From NCBI GenBank assembly GCA_022606425.2, contig JAHDVF020001467.1:62001-126000 (forward strand): 64,000 bases of DNA, written 5' to 3'. This DNA is from Lepidostoma basale (taxonomy: Eukaryota > Arthropoda > Insecta > Trichoptera > Lepidostomatidae). Below, piece after piece: positions 11,570 through 20,490 of the stretch. Position numbers and translations under genes: made by a program. Each line of letters starts with the position of its first letter. Positions within the stretch are counted from its first letter, which is position 1. Under the pieces are notes generated by a model, which saw only the letters and a list, made by a program, of their open reading frames with translations, was not told where the DNA came from and did not search any database.

Positions 11570-11918
11570 CAAATCAAATCAGTTTATTTCATCAACAGAC
11601 ATTACAAAATAAATTTTTAAGGCATCTATTGAGAACAGGTAAAATAATATTTTGTGTATACTCGTAGTATAGGTACTACCAGAAACGCATGAGAGATGGT
11701 TCAACATTAGTCTCCATAATTAAGAGTATTTGCTTTCTGAACGTACTTTCATTAATATGAGAGACCGCGTTCAGCAGATTAAGTGCTCTTCCCAGCGGTG
11801 TCACCAGAGGCAGGTTGGTTCTGGCGGCCGGTAGGTAAAACAATCTATGCTGTCGCTGCCGGAGATATCTAACAGGGACAAAAAGCCGAACACCCTCCAG
11901 CACGGCCGAGTTCTCGGA
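11570..11918 (-). mobile_element. Jockey-like LINE 3' end nested in RTE-A
   Basis: Begins with ATCAAATCAAATCAG (TTTGA-type tail complement) and codes on the reverse strand for VRLFVPVRYLRQRQHRLFYL, ARTNLPLVTPLGRA and LLNAV. It closely matches the copy at 7948-8490 but is truncated earlier. RTE-A sequence on both sides shows it inserted into that element near a TATATA-rich target. Confidence 0.8.
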
Positions 11919-11924
11919 TATATA

Positions 11925-11970
11925 TAAGGATAGGCACTAGAACTCCATTATTTACTGCCATCTAACTTAT
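11925..11970 (-). mobile_element. RTE-A LINE, part 2
   Basis: Continuation of the RTE-A copy at 11,093-11,560 after the Jockey-like insertion: AGGATAGGCACTAGAACTCC and TTTACTGCCATC correspond to the segment coding AVHNGVLVPTL. Confidence 0.6.
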
Positions 11971-12284
11971 TGACTCGTTGTTACGCAAGTATCTCGTTTA
12001 AAAGTATTCACATTCTAAATACCCCAAAACATTAATCATCCCTGATAAATTGTCTATAATTTACAGACCCCTGCAGAAAGGGTCATTACGGTAAACCTCG
12101 GGATTACAAATGTCACATTTTGCCCTAAAATAACACATCGACTCGCGTCTCGCGTTCCAAGACATAGAAATTGTTTAAATTTATGGATTCCTGTATATTT
12201 CCCATGGAAATTCAACATTGTATTATACGTCAGCGTATTCGTATAACCTTTCCCTTTTTTCGCTAAAAAAATATTTATTTATTC
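11971..12284. other. No gene; spacer
   Basis: I see no coding signal or repeat boundary here. Confidence 0.35.
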
Positions 12285-12374
12285 TTTCTTGAACAATGAT
12301 GTTAAACTCCATATCAAATAATTATTAGGTGTAATATGAATGAATACACAAATTTTCTAGAAGTTTTATTATAC
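12285..12374 (-). repeat. PAL-E remnant cut by an RTE-A insertion
   Basis: TTGAACAATGATGTTAAACTC is the reverse complement of the PAL-E border, followed by TTCTAGAAGTTTTATTATA. The repeat stops abruptly where the twin-primed RTE-A copy begins. Confidence 0.55.
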
Positions 12375-12593
12375 TAGTTAGACTGCCACACTTTTCTTTC
12401 CTGACATATTTTTGACTCGATTCCTCAACATTCGTTCTTCGTGTCATGCACGCGCGTCAATTTCTCTTACTCCTCACGTAGCTGACATTCAATATTTGAT
12501 TAATTTGATCGTGTCACGTTTTCCTCCATTCAGTCCATTCTTTCTGCCTACCCTTTCGGGGAGACGGCGTGATGGTTAGTTAGTTAGTTAGAC
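12375..12593 (+). mobile_element. RTE-A insertion with inverted 5' half (twin-priming structure)
   Basis: Positions 12,382-12,526 carry RTE-A in reverse orientation. Positions 12,531-12,592 carry the adjoining 3' terminus in forward orientation (CAGTCCATTC...GGCGTGATGG and a GTTA tail). In element coordinates the two pieces are contiguous, joining at GTGTGGCAG/TCC. A 9-base direct repeat, TAGTTAGAC, flanks the unit (12,375-12,383 and 12,585-12,593), although its start overlaps the GTTA tail. This is the structure left by twin priming during target-primed reverse transcription. Confidence 0.75.
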
Positions 12594-12657
12594 CGGTTTA
12601 AGTTAATGTAATATTTATGTTTGAGTAAATTTTATTTAAAGAACATGATAATTTGTA
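12594..12657. repeat. Flank shared with the RTE-A copy at 45,940
   Basis: The reverse complement of this spacer matches 46,416-46,481, directly after the GTTA tail of another RTE-A copy: ATCATGTTCTTTAAATAAAA ... ATAAATATTACATTA ... CTTAAACCGGTC. Only a few differences are seen over about 65 bases. Confidence 0.8.
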
Positions 12658-13391
12658 ACTAACTAACTAACTAAATATCACGCCGTCTCCCTGAAGGGAT
12701 AGGCAGAAAGAATGGACTGACACACTTTTCTTTCCTGACATATTTCTCTCGCTTGCATGCACGCGCGTCGATTTCTCTGACTCCTCACATGGCCGACATT
12801 CAATATTTGATTTATTTGATCGTGCCAAGTTTTCCTCGGTCTTTCTCTATTTCCAGTTCCATTTACATCGTTAACATATACTTTTTTTACCATTCTTTCT
12901 TCATTTATTCTTTCCATGTGTCCAAACCATCTTAATGATCCTTTCATTTTTTTTTCATAACACCATCATTCGCACCGCATTCATTTCTTATAAGACTAGT
13001 TTCATTCGACACTCTATTATACACAGAGTATCTACCCATTCGTCTAAGAGATCTCATTTCTACTGCATTTATTATACTTTCATCCTTATTTTGCCAGTTC
13101 CATGCTTTGCTTCCATACATAAGGGACCTCATATCTACAGCATTAATTCTGCTCTCATCCTTCTTCAACCAGCTCCATGCTTCGCTTCCATACATAAGGG
13201 TTGGTACCAGAACTCCATTGAGAACGATCATTTTCGCTTTCCTCCTTCTATCGACGTCACTATCCGTTCGGCCATCCGCTACGAACATGCTACCTTAATA
13301 TACAAATTCACTCACCTGCTGCAAGTTCTCTTCGTCCACACTTATGTTACAAACTGTCATTTACTCTTCCCTTTCAAAAACTAACACCTTT
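12658..13391 (-). mobile_element. RTE-A LINE, 3' portion, split by SINE-2
   Basis: Long reverse-strand copy from the (GTTA)4 tail complement back to the EREEQMTVCNI-coding segment. It continues after a SINE-2 insertion at 13,585. An in-frame 75-bp duplication (13,053-13,127 and 13,128-13,202, diverged) repeats the MYGSxAWxW...DESxINAVxMRS segment. The RT catalytic part is not here. Stops and frameshifts make it inactive. Confidence 0.85.
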
Positions 13392-13584
13392 TTGTTTATT
13401 GTTTTTTTTTTAAAAGACTAATATCAAGGATATACATCAATGATATTAGAATTTATTTTGCAATCTTCAATATGAGCAGAAAATAGCTCATTATTATGAA
13501 GAAGGAATCTGGTCGTGTCCAGGCTTGAACCCATGTCCCCTGGATCAGGAGCCAAGCGTTCTATCCCCTAGACCACCACCCGGT
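13392..13584 (-). mobile_element. SINE-2 copy (second tRNA-derived family)
   Basis: Sense strand is the minus strand. The head has A box TGGTCTAGGGG and B box GGTTCAAGCCT (RNA polymerase III internal promoter), then a body ending AATATCATTGATGTATATCC and TAGTC, and an A-rich tail. It sits inside RTE-A and is flanked by the exact 7-bp target duplication CACCTTT (13,385-13,391 and 13,585-13,591). A nearly identical copy lies at 44,984-45,168. Confidence 0.85.
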
Positions 13585-13722
13585 CACCTTTGACTTTCCA
13601 ACATTCGTCATTAAATCGTTCGACTCGCATACCTTATACATTCTTGACACATAGACTTGTAATTCGTCCGCACTATCCGCAACAAGAATCGTCCGCGTAA
13701 AGCAGACAATTCACAGCCAAAC
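13585..13722 (-). mobile_element. RTE-A LINE, upstream portion after SINE-2
   Basis: Continuation of the copy at 12,658. The reverse strand codes for LCLLYADDSCCG-like sequence, that is the RT motif C region (LLYADD), followed by the SRM...CESNDLM segment. Truncated at about 13,722. Confidence 0.75.
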
Positions 13723-14274
13723 TTTCTTATAAGTTTATTTTTTTTAACTGTCATATCACTCCACGAAGGTCGTCATTTTTGTTATCGTACATTTTACTTA
13801 TGATACCAACAGTAAATTTAAATAAATACTTTCTTTGAAATATCTTTAATTTTCAACGAATAACTTTAAAATCCGTCTAGATACAAAACTGCGAAGCCCT
13901 CGCAGATTCGCTATATTCAGTCATTCTGTCGGGAAAACGTAGCAGACGGAACCATTTAAATAAATTAAGGTCTCAGAAGATAGAGAAGAATGGAAACTTT
14001 GTACCTTTTACAATAATTGTTTGGAGTACATTGTTAACTCTTCATAATAAGTTGCGGATTGTGCTCCGCGTCTGTTCTTCTTTACTTTTCTTTAAACATT
14101 TAATATTCTTTAAAATACGTTTCAACTCAGTTGCTTCGTGAATTATTAAAGTTATTTATATAACTTTAAACTTCAGTTTTTTTTCTATATTCAGCAAAGC
14201 TTTAACAGCGATCAACCAAATCTTTAACTGTTAAAATTTATAACACTGTGCCATGGAAAGAGCCATGTTATGAA
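13723..14274. other. No gene; spacer
   Basis: AT-rich spacer with no recognised gene or repeat. Confidence 0.4.
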
Positions 14275-14575
14275 TAAGCCTAAGAGACAGAGTCAGAAAC
14301 GATACGGTGAGAGAAAAAACAAAGGTCACTGACAGCAATGGGCCGGTAACGTAGCCAGAAGCTCAGACGAAAAATTGACAAAAAGACTGCTGACTTCAAG
14401 ACCGTGGACGGCAAAGAGAAGTGCAAGGCGACCGAAACTACGGTGGAAGGATGATTTGAACAGACATGTCGGAATAACCTGGATGCAGTCTGCACAAGAC
14501 AGAGTGACATGTAAGCGAATGGAGGAGGCTTTGGCTAGGAGTGGACGGGAATAGGCTGAGAAAGAAGAAGATATT
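14275..14575 (+). mobile_element. RTE-B LINE 3'-end fragment
   Basis: Codes for LRDRVRNDTVREKTKVTD, then after one frameshift QWAGNVARSSDEKLTKRLL and WKDDLNRHVGITWMQSAQDR, ending at a stop followed by GAAGAAGAAG. This is the C-terminal third of an RTE-type ORF. Reverse-strand open frames here are shadows. Confidence 0.75.
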
Positions 14576-14636
14576 ACCACAAAATAGTAAAAGATCAACC
14601 GTGTTACTACTATTTTTTTATTATTCACTTTTTTTA

Positions 14637-14700
14637 GTTTGTAACACCTGATGATGCCAACATCGGTTGGAAAAACAGCTATGACACTCAAAAATAGGGT
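14637..14700 (+). repeat. PAL-C remnant with decayed hammerhead-like core
   Basis: CACCTGATGATGCCAACATC with GGTTGG and ACAGCT keeps the PAL-C order: CTGATGA, helix CCAAC/GTTGG, then AAAAACAGCTAT. The GAAA strand is mutated (AAAA) and the terminal palindrome is broken. It is followed at 14,708 by the last 25 bases of a SINE-1 and an AAT-rich array. Confidence 0.55.
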
Positions 14701-14836
14701 AATAGGGTTCTAAAGACCTGTCGTATGCAAACAAATAATAAGAATAAAATAAAAAATAATAATAATAAATAATAATAATAATAAAAATAAAAATTGAATG
14801 ATAAAAATTGTGATAATATTTTTTTTTACCTTTTTT

Positions 14837-14947
14837 TATACAACAGGTCGTTTGAACCCAATTAATGTATACAATTTGTTTTCATCTTTTCTATTGATTC
14901 TCATAATATGTTATAGGTAGCTAATCTATCGCCATTTTATTGTCACG
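14837..14947 (-). mobile_element. SINE-1, 3' half only
   Basis: Reverse complement of the SINE-1 body and end (ACAACAGGTCGTTTGAACCC to TATCGCCATTTTATTGTCAC). The tRNA-like head is absent. In its place is the perfect hairpin at 14,948-14,992. Confidence 0.75.
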
Positions 14948-14992
14948 TGTTGTGGCAGTCTGATTAGACTTGGTGATGATCAGACTGCCACA
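14948..14992. repeat. Perfect 15-bp stem hairpin
   Basis: TTGTGGCAGTCTGAT is the exact reverse complement of ATCAGACTGCCACAA, with a 15-base loop. It lies where the head of the neighbouring SINE-1 should be. Confidence 0.85.
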
Positions 14993-15405
14993 ACAGTATT
15001 ATAAATTTTAACAGTTAATAAAATTTAAGAAGCATATTGTTTCGGTCAAAACAATGGACTATTTAACCAAAACTTTGCCAAATTCTGAAAATTGATTTAT
15101 TACGGAACACCAAATTGTTTTCAGATATTCATTTCAAATTTATATTCAAATATATATTAAAATCTGTGGTTCCGTTTGTTTATATTTATTCCAAAAGAAA
15201 ATAAATGTTTGATAATTTTATATGAACGTTGATATTGTAACTTTAACAAAGCTTCGGCGGGAATTAAAACGGTTGGTCTTAACAAATATAAATAGGTGTA
15301 AAAACTAGCAAAAGTGTTAAAATATTATTTTTAAACGTGTTTGAGTTACATTTATTTTATTGATAGTATTATGTATTAATTTTTCGCAATATACATAAGA
15401 ACGAC
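14993..15405. other. No gene; AT-rich spacer with PAL-B remnant
   Basis: Positions 15,246-15,292 (ACAAAGCTTCGGCGGGAATT, AAAACGGTTGG) are a decayed PAL-B half in plus orientation. The rest is featureless. Confidence 0.45.
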
Positions 15406-15640
15406 GACCTTCGTGGCAGAGTGGTTACGAGCTCTGACTTCCATGCCGAAGGTCCTGGGTTCGATTCCCGGCGATGGCAGTGTGATTGTCACACTGTCTT
15501 TGGTCTGGTGTAGAATTCACGTGACAATAAAATGGCGATAGATTGGCTACCTATCACATGTCACGAGAATTAATACAATAGCTAAAATATATAAAATTGT
15601 ATACTGTAATTGTGTCCAAACGACCTGTTGTGTACATAAA
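15406..15640 (+). mobile_element. SINE-1, best full-length copy
   Basis: Complete order: tRNA-like head with A box TGGCAGAGTGG (15,414-15,424) and B box GGTTCGATTCC (15,458-15,468); the hairpin GTGTGATTGTCACAC; CTTTGGTCTGGTGTAGAATT; the body AATGGCGATAGATTGG; and the end AAACGACCTGTTGTGTACA. An AAT/AAAT-rich tail follows to about 15,690. This copy can serve as the reference for the family. Confidence 0.9.
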
Positions 15641-15699
15641 AAATAAAAAAAAATAATAAATAAATAAAAATAATAAATAAAAAAAATTAAAAAAATATA

Positions 15700-16326
15700 C
15701 GTCGTTCTCGTACCCATTGTATGAAAAGATAAATAAAATGGGATCGACATCCCTTTCTGTTCTTTCAAACTTTTTAATACAATTCCTGCTCTTGTCTCTT
15801 GAATTTAGGCCTCTAGAGAGAGTAAGCAACGATGATTAATACCTCAATATTTCATTCTTAACATGTTATTTCTTTTCGCAAAACTATAAAACGGGGTGTA
15901 AAATTGTAATATAGTGGCGTTATAAGGGTGAAAAGGGGAAGATCTTTTGAATGTTAACGGAAAGGTTTCTAAGAAAAAAAAACTACAGTAAAAATCTTCA
16001 TTTTTTTGTATAATTTATCGTTTCAATTTTATGATTTTATACAATTGAATTACGCAAGGTGAACATTTATCATAAAACAAATTATGTTTTACGTGCAGAA
16101 ATGTACTTGTTTATGGAAATTTATGATAATGGGGTTGGCCTGCTTCTGTGGTGGGATTTAATCATTCAAATCATGGTGGGTTTTTTTACATTGTTTATTA
16201 CATGATCTATTAACACTAAATAAACGATAATTTTTGATAAAAAATAAAATAAATAAATATTAAAAAATTTGAGTTTTAAAATATATCTCAACATCACTTG
16301 ATTTATTTATGTATTTTAACACTTAT
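15700..16326. other. No gene; AT-rich spacer
   Basis: No coding signal I can support. Confidence 0.4.
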
Positions 16327-16500
16327 AAATTTGTATTTAAACCACTTTATTTTCTACAACATCCATCCGGTTTCGCTTTCGCCGGAGCTTCTTCAGGATT
16401 ACAAAGACACTGACTTCAGTGTCTTTTAACCTTTACAAAGCTCGGCGGGAGCGATGCCGGGTTGTTGGTGGAAAGAATAAAGTGGTTTAAATACAAATTT
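16327..16500. repeat. PAL-B palindromic repeat
   Basis: AAATTTGTATTTAAACCACT at the left is mirrored by AGTGGTTTAAATACAAATTT at the right, with matching inner arms and GACACTGACTTCAGTGTC at the centre. The left arm carries, on the minus strand, a hammerhead-like core (16,359-16,401). Confidence 0.85.
16359..16401 (-). ncRNA. Hammerhead-ribozyme-like motif, family PAL-B
   Basis: On the minus strand: CTGAAGA (16,390-16,396), one extra A, hairpin GCTCCGGCGAAAGC, GAAA, then ACCGGAT. This fits the core order CUGANGA / helix II / GAAA / short helix III / UH. The helix III box has one change from the palindrome ACCGGT, and helix I pairing is poor, so this copy is probably inactive. Confidence 0.45.
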
Positions 16501-17104
16501 TCAACTGTTAAATCATATTTTAAAATGTCACATTCCATTAAATGGTTCATACGAAATTGAATGATTTATTTTTCCTTACCCCAAGTAAAAACATGTTTTT
16601 ATAGCTTCTATAACAAAGTGCATAAAGAGAGAGGTATATCTGTTTTCTTTGGTTAACTCATTCCTAGTCCTGCAAAGGAAATATCGATTAAGGACGATCG
16701 CTTCCGACCACTTGTTAGAACTTAATGAAATAGTTAACTAAGAAAAGCACATCAGCAAATATCCCCCCGACTCACGAAGCAATCATTTACAAACTAACTT
16801 GTACCAAGATTTCCGCCGGATGGGGAGGGGTTGTTTGCTCTCCGTGGTATATTGTATCAATTACAGGCGATGCCGAAAACGCCTTTCAGAATATTCAAAT
16901 ATTGTCTCCCGCCATCGTACTTCATGCGTTTTGACAGTCCTCTCAATCCTCCCGAACCTCCCTAACCTCCAGATCCTTCCTTTCTTCAGTCACAGGGCTG
17001 GATTAAGAATATTTTAAATTATGTGTTCATTGTTAATAAATCAGCATTCAATATGAAGTTATTACTCTCAGATAGAAAAAATGGAAAAAAATGGTAAAAT
17101 ATAA
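16501..17104. other. No gene; GC-richer island at 16,780-17,000
   Basis: The 72-codon open frame at 16,799 shows no family. The segment is single-copy here and less AT-rich than its surroundings, so it may be regulatory. Confidence 0.35.
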
Positions 17105-17292
17105 ATATCTTACTAACCATCACCCTTTCTCCCGATGGTGGAGGGATAAAAAATGGGCCGCCACACATTATTATTTTCCCACGTACTTCCCTCTCTTCCT
17201 CAACATTCATACATCTTATCATGAACGCATGTCGATTTTTCGGACCTCTCGCATTACTGACGTTTAATATTTGATGGATTTGATCTTCCTTT
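17105..17292 (-). mobile_element. RTE-A LINE fragment
   Basis: Reverse-strand RTE-A 3' end: CTAACCATCACCC, then the blocks for ACMTRCMN and HDQIN. Truncated at the LINE segment coding for the tryptophan-rich KTWHDQ. Confidence 0.7.
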
Positions 17293-17332
17293 TACTAAAC
17301 ACCAGGATTTTAGTTCATGCTCGTTGTCTGCA

Positions 17333-17675
17333 TCACGCCATTTCCGCGAAATAGGCAGCAAGAATAAATCGCCATACTATTATTTACTAACATACTTCTC
17401 TCCATTCCTTGACATTCATACATCGTGTCATGACACGATGTATGAATTTCAAGCACACACGTCGATTTTTCCGAATCCTCGCGTGGCATACATTTAATAT
17501 AAATAATTATACTAAATCACGGTCACGCGAGGAGTCGGAGAAATCGACGTGCGTGCATGACAAGACGTATGAATGTAGAGGAAGCGAGAGAAGTGTATCA
17601 GGACAGAACAGTGTGGCGTTCTATTCTTTCTGCCTACCCCTCCAGGGAGACTACGTGATGGTTAGTTAGTTAGTT
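17333..17675. mobile_element. Head-to-head inverted pair of RTE-A 3' ends
   Basis: Positions 17,333-17,510 are RTE-A on the reverse strand with the 3' end outermost (GCATCACGCCATTTCC). Positions 17,515-17,675 are RTE-A on the forward strand with its own 3' end (GACTACGTGATGGTTAGTTA). Unlike twin priming, both halves keep a 3' terminus, so the unit is a fold-back of about 160-bp arms. Within it, 17,416-17,449 is a perfect 34-bp palindrome centred on GTGTCATGACAC. Confidence 0.75.
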
Positions 17676-17729
17676 ACTAAATATAATTGTTTATAAACTT
17701 ACAGCGTCAACATTGTGGACGAAATTTTT

Positions 17730-17905
17730 AAGAATTAAAACACTGTTCGTTCCACATTTGAGTTTATTTCTCTCGACATATAGGGCTTTACACCTCATAT
17801 CGTTCAGTTTATATCGTTCTTCCGATGTTGAAGGTGTAAAACCTGAGAAAAATGAACCCTAAAGTGGTAAAAAGAGTGTTTTGTTTATTTAAAAATTCGT
17901 AATGA
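17730..17905. repeat. PAL-D palindromic repeat, degraded
   Basis: AAAACACTGTTCGTTCCACA on the left mirrors the right side (AAAGTGGTAAAAAGAGTGTTTT). The centre holds TTCCGATGTTGAAGGTGTAA, related to the PAL-D core, but the GAAAC strand is gone (GAGAAAAA). Confidence 0.55.
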
Positions 17906-17909
17906 ATAT

Positions 17910-18426
17910 AATTTATCTAACTTTTATTAATAATCTGCCACAAAATTACATGTCTGATAACCCTATTAAAATATATTAAAACAATTATTATATAAGATTA
18001 GTAGGGTTTTAAACGTTCTGGATAAGCGATAATACACATTTTACTGTCATTCACACGCGGCCTGAAACACAATGTAATCTCCAAATCTGAACCTTTTACA
18101 TGTTAAATTCATTATGAAAAAAGGAAGTTAACAGTAGTCCTCGTTAGGCCCTTTGTAGGGCAGGGCCGTGGAGTGCACTCCCTTCCCCTGGGCAGGTCAG
18201 CGGGTTCGTGAGACCCTTCTCACGTCATGTCACGCCGGGGATCCCGCGCCACTGGCACGTCAACACACATCCCATCATCATAAGTCAATATTGGGAGACA
18301 AAAACGAAGCACTTCATGAAGAGCGGTTTGGTCAAATATTTCTGAATTTTTTTTAGCCATCCTCAGTGACACACGCTCGTAAACTCTACCCCCCTTATTT
18401 CGGGAAAATAATATCTCAAATAGTTC
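17910..18426. other. No gene; GC-rich patch at 18,140-18,280
   Basis: The patch (GGGCAGGGCCGTGGAGTGCA and onward) is unusual in base composition for the region and may be the edge of an unrecognised element. The 62-codon frame across it shows no family. Confidence 0.35.
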
Positions 18427-18714
18427 AATATTTTTTTATTATTATTTATATTTAAAATAAAATAGAAATAGAAACACTGCACTCTGTTTTTCACCACTAT
18501 GCGGATATTTTAATTGTCGACTAGTTTCGCTTGTACCCAAGCTTCCTCGGGGCTTCGTAATAACTGGTTCGTAAAATCCAGTTATAACGAAGCCCTGAGG
18601 AAGCTTGGGTACAAGCGAAACTAGTTGGCAATTAAAAAAACCGCAAGGTGGTGAAAAATAAAGTGCAATGTTTTTATTTCTATTTTATTTTAAATATAAA
18701 TAATAATAAAAAAT
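18427..18714. repeat. PAL-A palindromic repeat, 288 bp
   Basis: Near-perfect palindrome. The outer arms (TTATTATTATTTATATTTAA) are mirrored at 18,690-18,714, the inner arms (ACTAGTTTCGCTTG) at 18,608-18,625, and the centre is CCAGTTA-type. A hammerhead-like motif sits in the right arm (plus) and a mutated mirror of it in the left arm (minus). Confidence 0.9.
18589..18631 (+). ncRNA. Hammerhead-ribozyme-like motif, family PAL-A
   Basis: CTGAGGA (18,595-18,601) fits the CUGANGA strand. One extra A (18,602) follows, then helix II GCTTG/CAAGC with loop GGTA (18,603-18,616), GAAA (18,617-18,620), and the self-complementary ACTAGT (18,620-18,625) ending at U16.1 with T as position 17. Helix I pairs GCC (18,592-18,594) with GGC (18,627-18,629). 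All invariant core bases are present; the extra base before helix II is the departure. In such minimal forms helix III would form between two copies. Activity is inferred, not shown. Confidence 0.6.
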
Positions 18715-18829
18715 TTAATGTCTTACCACAAAGCGAATGCTTCATACGAAAATTTAGTTCAATGGAAATCACCACTGCAAATAGAAATATATCCTGATGT
18801 ATATATTATATGTTAACACGGTGGAATTT

Positions 18830-19000
18830 CATAATGTAATTTTTTTTATTAACTAATACATTATTTATTTTTTGCTATTAAATAAACTCTAAAGTTTACA
18901 TAATTTTCCCGATGAAGATAGGGTAAAGCCTTCGAAACATGTCGAAAATATTTAATTCAAAAGTGAAAAAACAGTGTTTTAATTCATGAAAAAAAATCAT
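18830..19000 (+). repeat. PAL-D repeat with hammerhead-like motif
   Basis: The unit runs from GGTGGAATTTCATAATG to AAAAACAGTGTTTTAATTCAT. Its 3' end is shared with copies at 21,960 and 44,355. Confidence 0.65.
18903..18949 (+). ncRNA. Hammerhead-ribozyme-like motif, family PAL-D
   Basis: Helix I is a perfect 6-bp pairing, ATTTTC (18,903-18,908) with GAAAAT (18,944-18,949). First core strand CCGATGA (18,909-18,915) has C where U is expected. Helix II is GATAGG/CCTTC with one bulge. GAAA is at 18,934-18,937, palindrome ACATGT at 18,937-18,942, and C17 at 18,943. The U-to-C change is shared by all PAL-D copies seen. Confidence 0.5.
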
Positions 19001-19034
19001 TTGAAATATATCCACTGAAGTAAAGACGTAAACA

Positions 19035-19160
19035 AAACTAGAAACAGAAAAAAAACCGAGGGAAACGTGACACTATCAAATCAATCAAATATTAGATGTT
19101 GGTCACTAGAGGAGTTGGAGAAATCGACGTGCGTGCATGACACGCTATATAAATGTAAAA
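19035..19160 (+). mobile_element. RTE-A LINE internal fragment
   Basis: Covers RGKRDTIKSIKY-like to RRACMTRYINV-like coding segments and lacks the 3' end. Frame lost. Confidence 0.6.
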
Positions 19161-19559
19161 AAGAAGATTTTTCCTAAGATTTCCTGAGCTGTAAGACAAA
19201 TGTCGGAACATCATTTAATACGACTAGACTGGTTAGCTTAATAATAGTAAATTATAATAAATAAACCGGTAGAATTAATCAGTCTATTAACAGGAAATTG
19301 CATTAAACATTATAATAATGAACGAATGTATTTTTTTTTTCATTAAAATAATTTTAGAATTTTTATTTTAAAACCAAAAATATCAACAAAATAAAATAAT
19401 TAATGAAAGAAAGACATACGAGTACGTTTAATAATTAAAATTATTTTTTAATTAAATGCATCACAATTATTTATACATATACAAACATTATAGATGATAA
19501 AGGTGTAAGGTTTTTCCACAGGGATGAAACTACGAGTACACCCATAAAGATTTTATTAT
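19161..19559. other. No gene; very AT-rich spacer
   Basis: I see nothing beyond AT-rich sequence. Confidence 0.4.
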
Positions 19560-19690
19560 AACTAACTAACTAACAACCGTTACGCCGTATCTTCAAAGGG
19601 ATAGGCAGAAATAACTTTTTTTCCTGACATACTTCTCTCGATTTCTCAACATTCAAATATCGTGGCATGTACATGCATCGATTTTATTAT
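19560..19690 (-). mobile_element. RTE-A LINE 3'-end fragment
   Basis: AACTAACTAACTAAC tail complement, stop region GTTACGCCG, then the ACMTRCMN-coding block; truncated after about 130 bases. Confidence 0.7.
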
Positions 19691-20015
19691 CCATGAAGAA
19701 ATAGAAAAGTCAATCAAGCATCTAGCGATGATCATATTAATCGAATATCATAAATCACAAAAAAACTATTTCTCAGATTTTTTAAAACATTTTCAGTGTT
19801 ATAAATACAATATATTTAATCATAAAATGTATATCCGGTTATATATTTTAACGTGGTAAAATAAAGTAAATTATATATGAGTAAATGTATTATTTTAAGT
19901 TATTATTACACTAAAAACGTTCACTCGAAATGTGTGCCATGGTTTATGGTTGGATCATAATGTATAAGCGATGGAATAATAATGGCCTTTCGATTTTTAA
20001 ATAAGCAACAACAAC

Positions 20016-20085
20016 GTTAACTAACCATCATGCCGTTCATCAGCTTCCTTCACATTTATACAGCGAGTCAAGAACGCAAGTCTTC
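20016..20085 (-). mobile_element. RTE-A LINE 3'-end remnant
   Basis: TAACTAACCATCATGCCG followed by a shortened match to the MTRCM block. The Ser-Ala-Tyr-Pro segment is deleted. Confidence 0.55.
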
Positions 20086-20264
20086 TTTAAATAGGCATGT
20101 ATAAGATATATGTAAATATATACGAGAACATATAGACATATCAATACTGAAATCAAAACCAACATCATTAATCTCCATATAACTGACTTGATATTTAGTT
20201 CAACTATGTTGCTCAGGCTACTATTAAAGTACCTACATTTAAAAAAATTAACAATATGAATGAA

Positions 20265-20490
20265 AACATTAGGACCTAACGTGGGTAGAATCCTTAGAGA
20301 TAGGAAACCTAACGAAAAAATTCGCAGATCTTGCAAAATTGGTGACATAGTGGGATGTAGTAAGCAGAGAAGACAATTTTTTAGGGACCACATGGAAAGA
20401 AGGAAAGCTGGACGTCTTCATCACAGTAAGAAATTTGATAACCTGTATAAATAGATCGCAATATTACAATAAAGGGAAGAAGAAGAAAGA
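20265..20490 (+). mobile_element. RTE-C LINE fragment
   Basis: Codes for GRILRDRKPNEKIRRSC, IGDIVGCSKQRRQFFRDHMER and ends in a GAAGAAGAAGAAAG tail. This matches the pattern of the LINEs at 29,596 and 52,470 (RIRN..IR..C.VEDIV.W.RRRRR.W..HV.RM). Confidence 0.6.

Noticed and set aside
13500..13584. tRNA-like sequence on the minus strand as a real tRNA
   Set aside because: It is the head of SINE-2, with target duplication and a second copy at 44,984.
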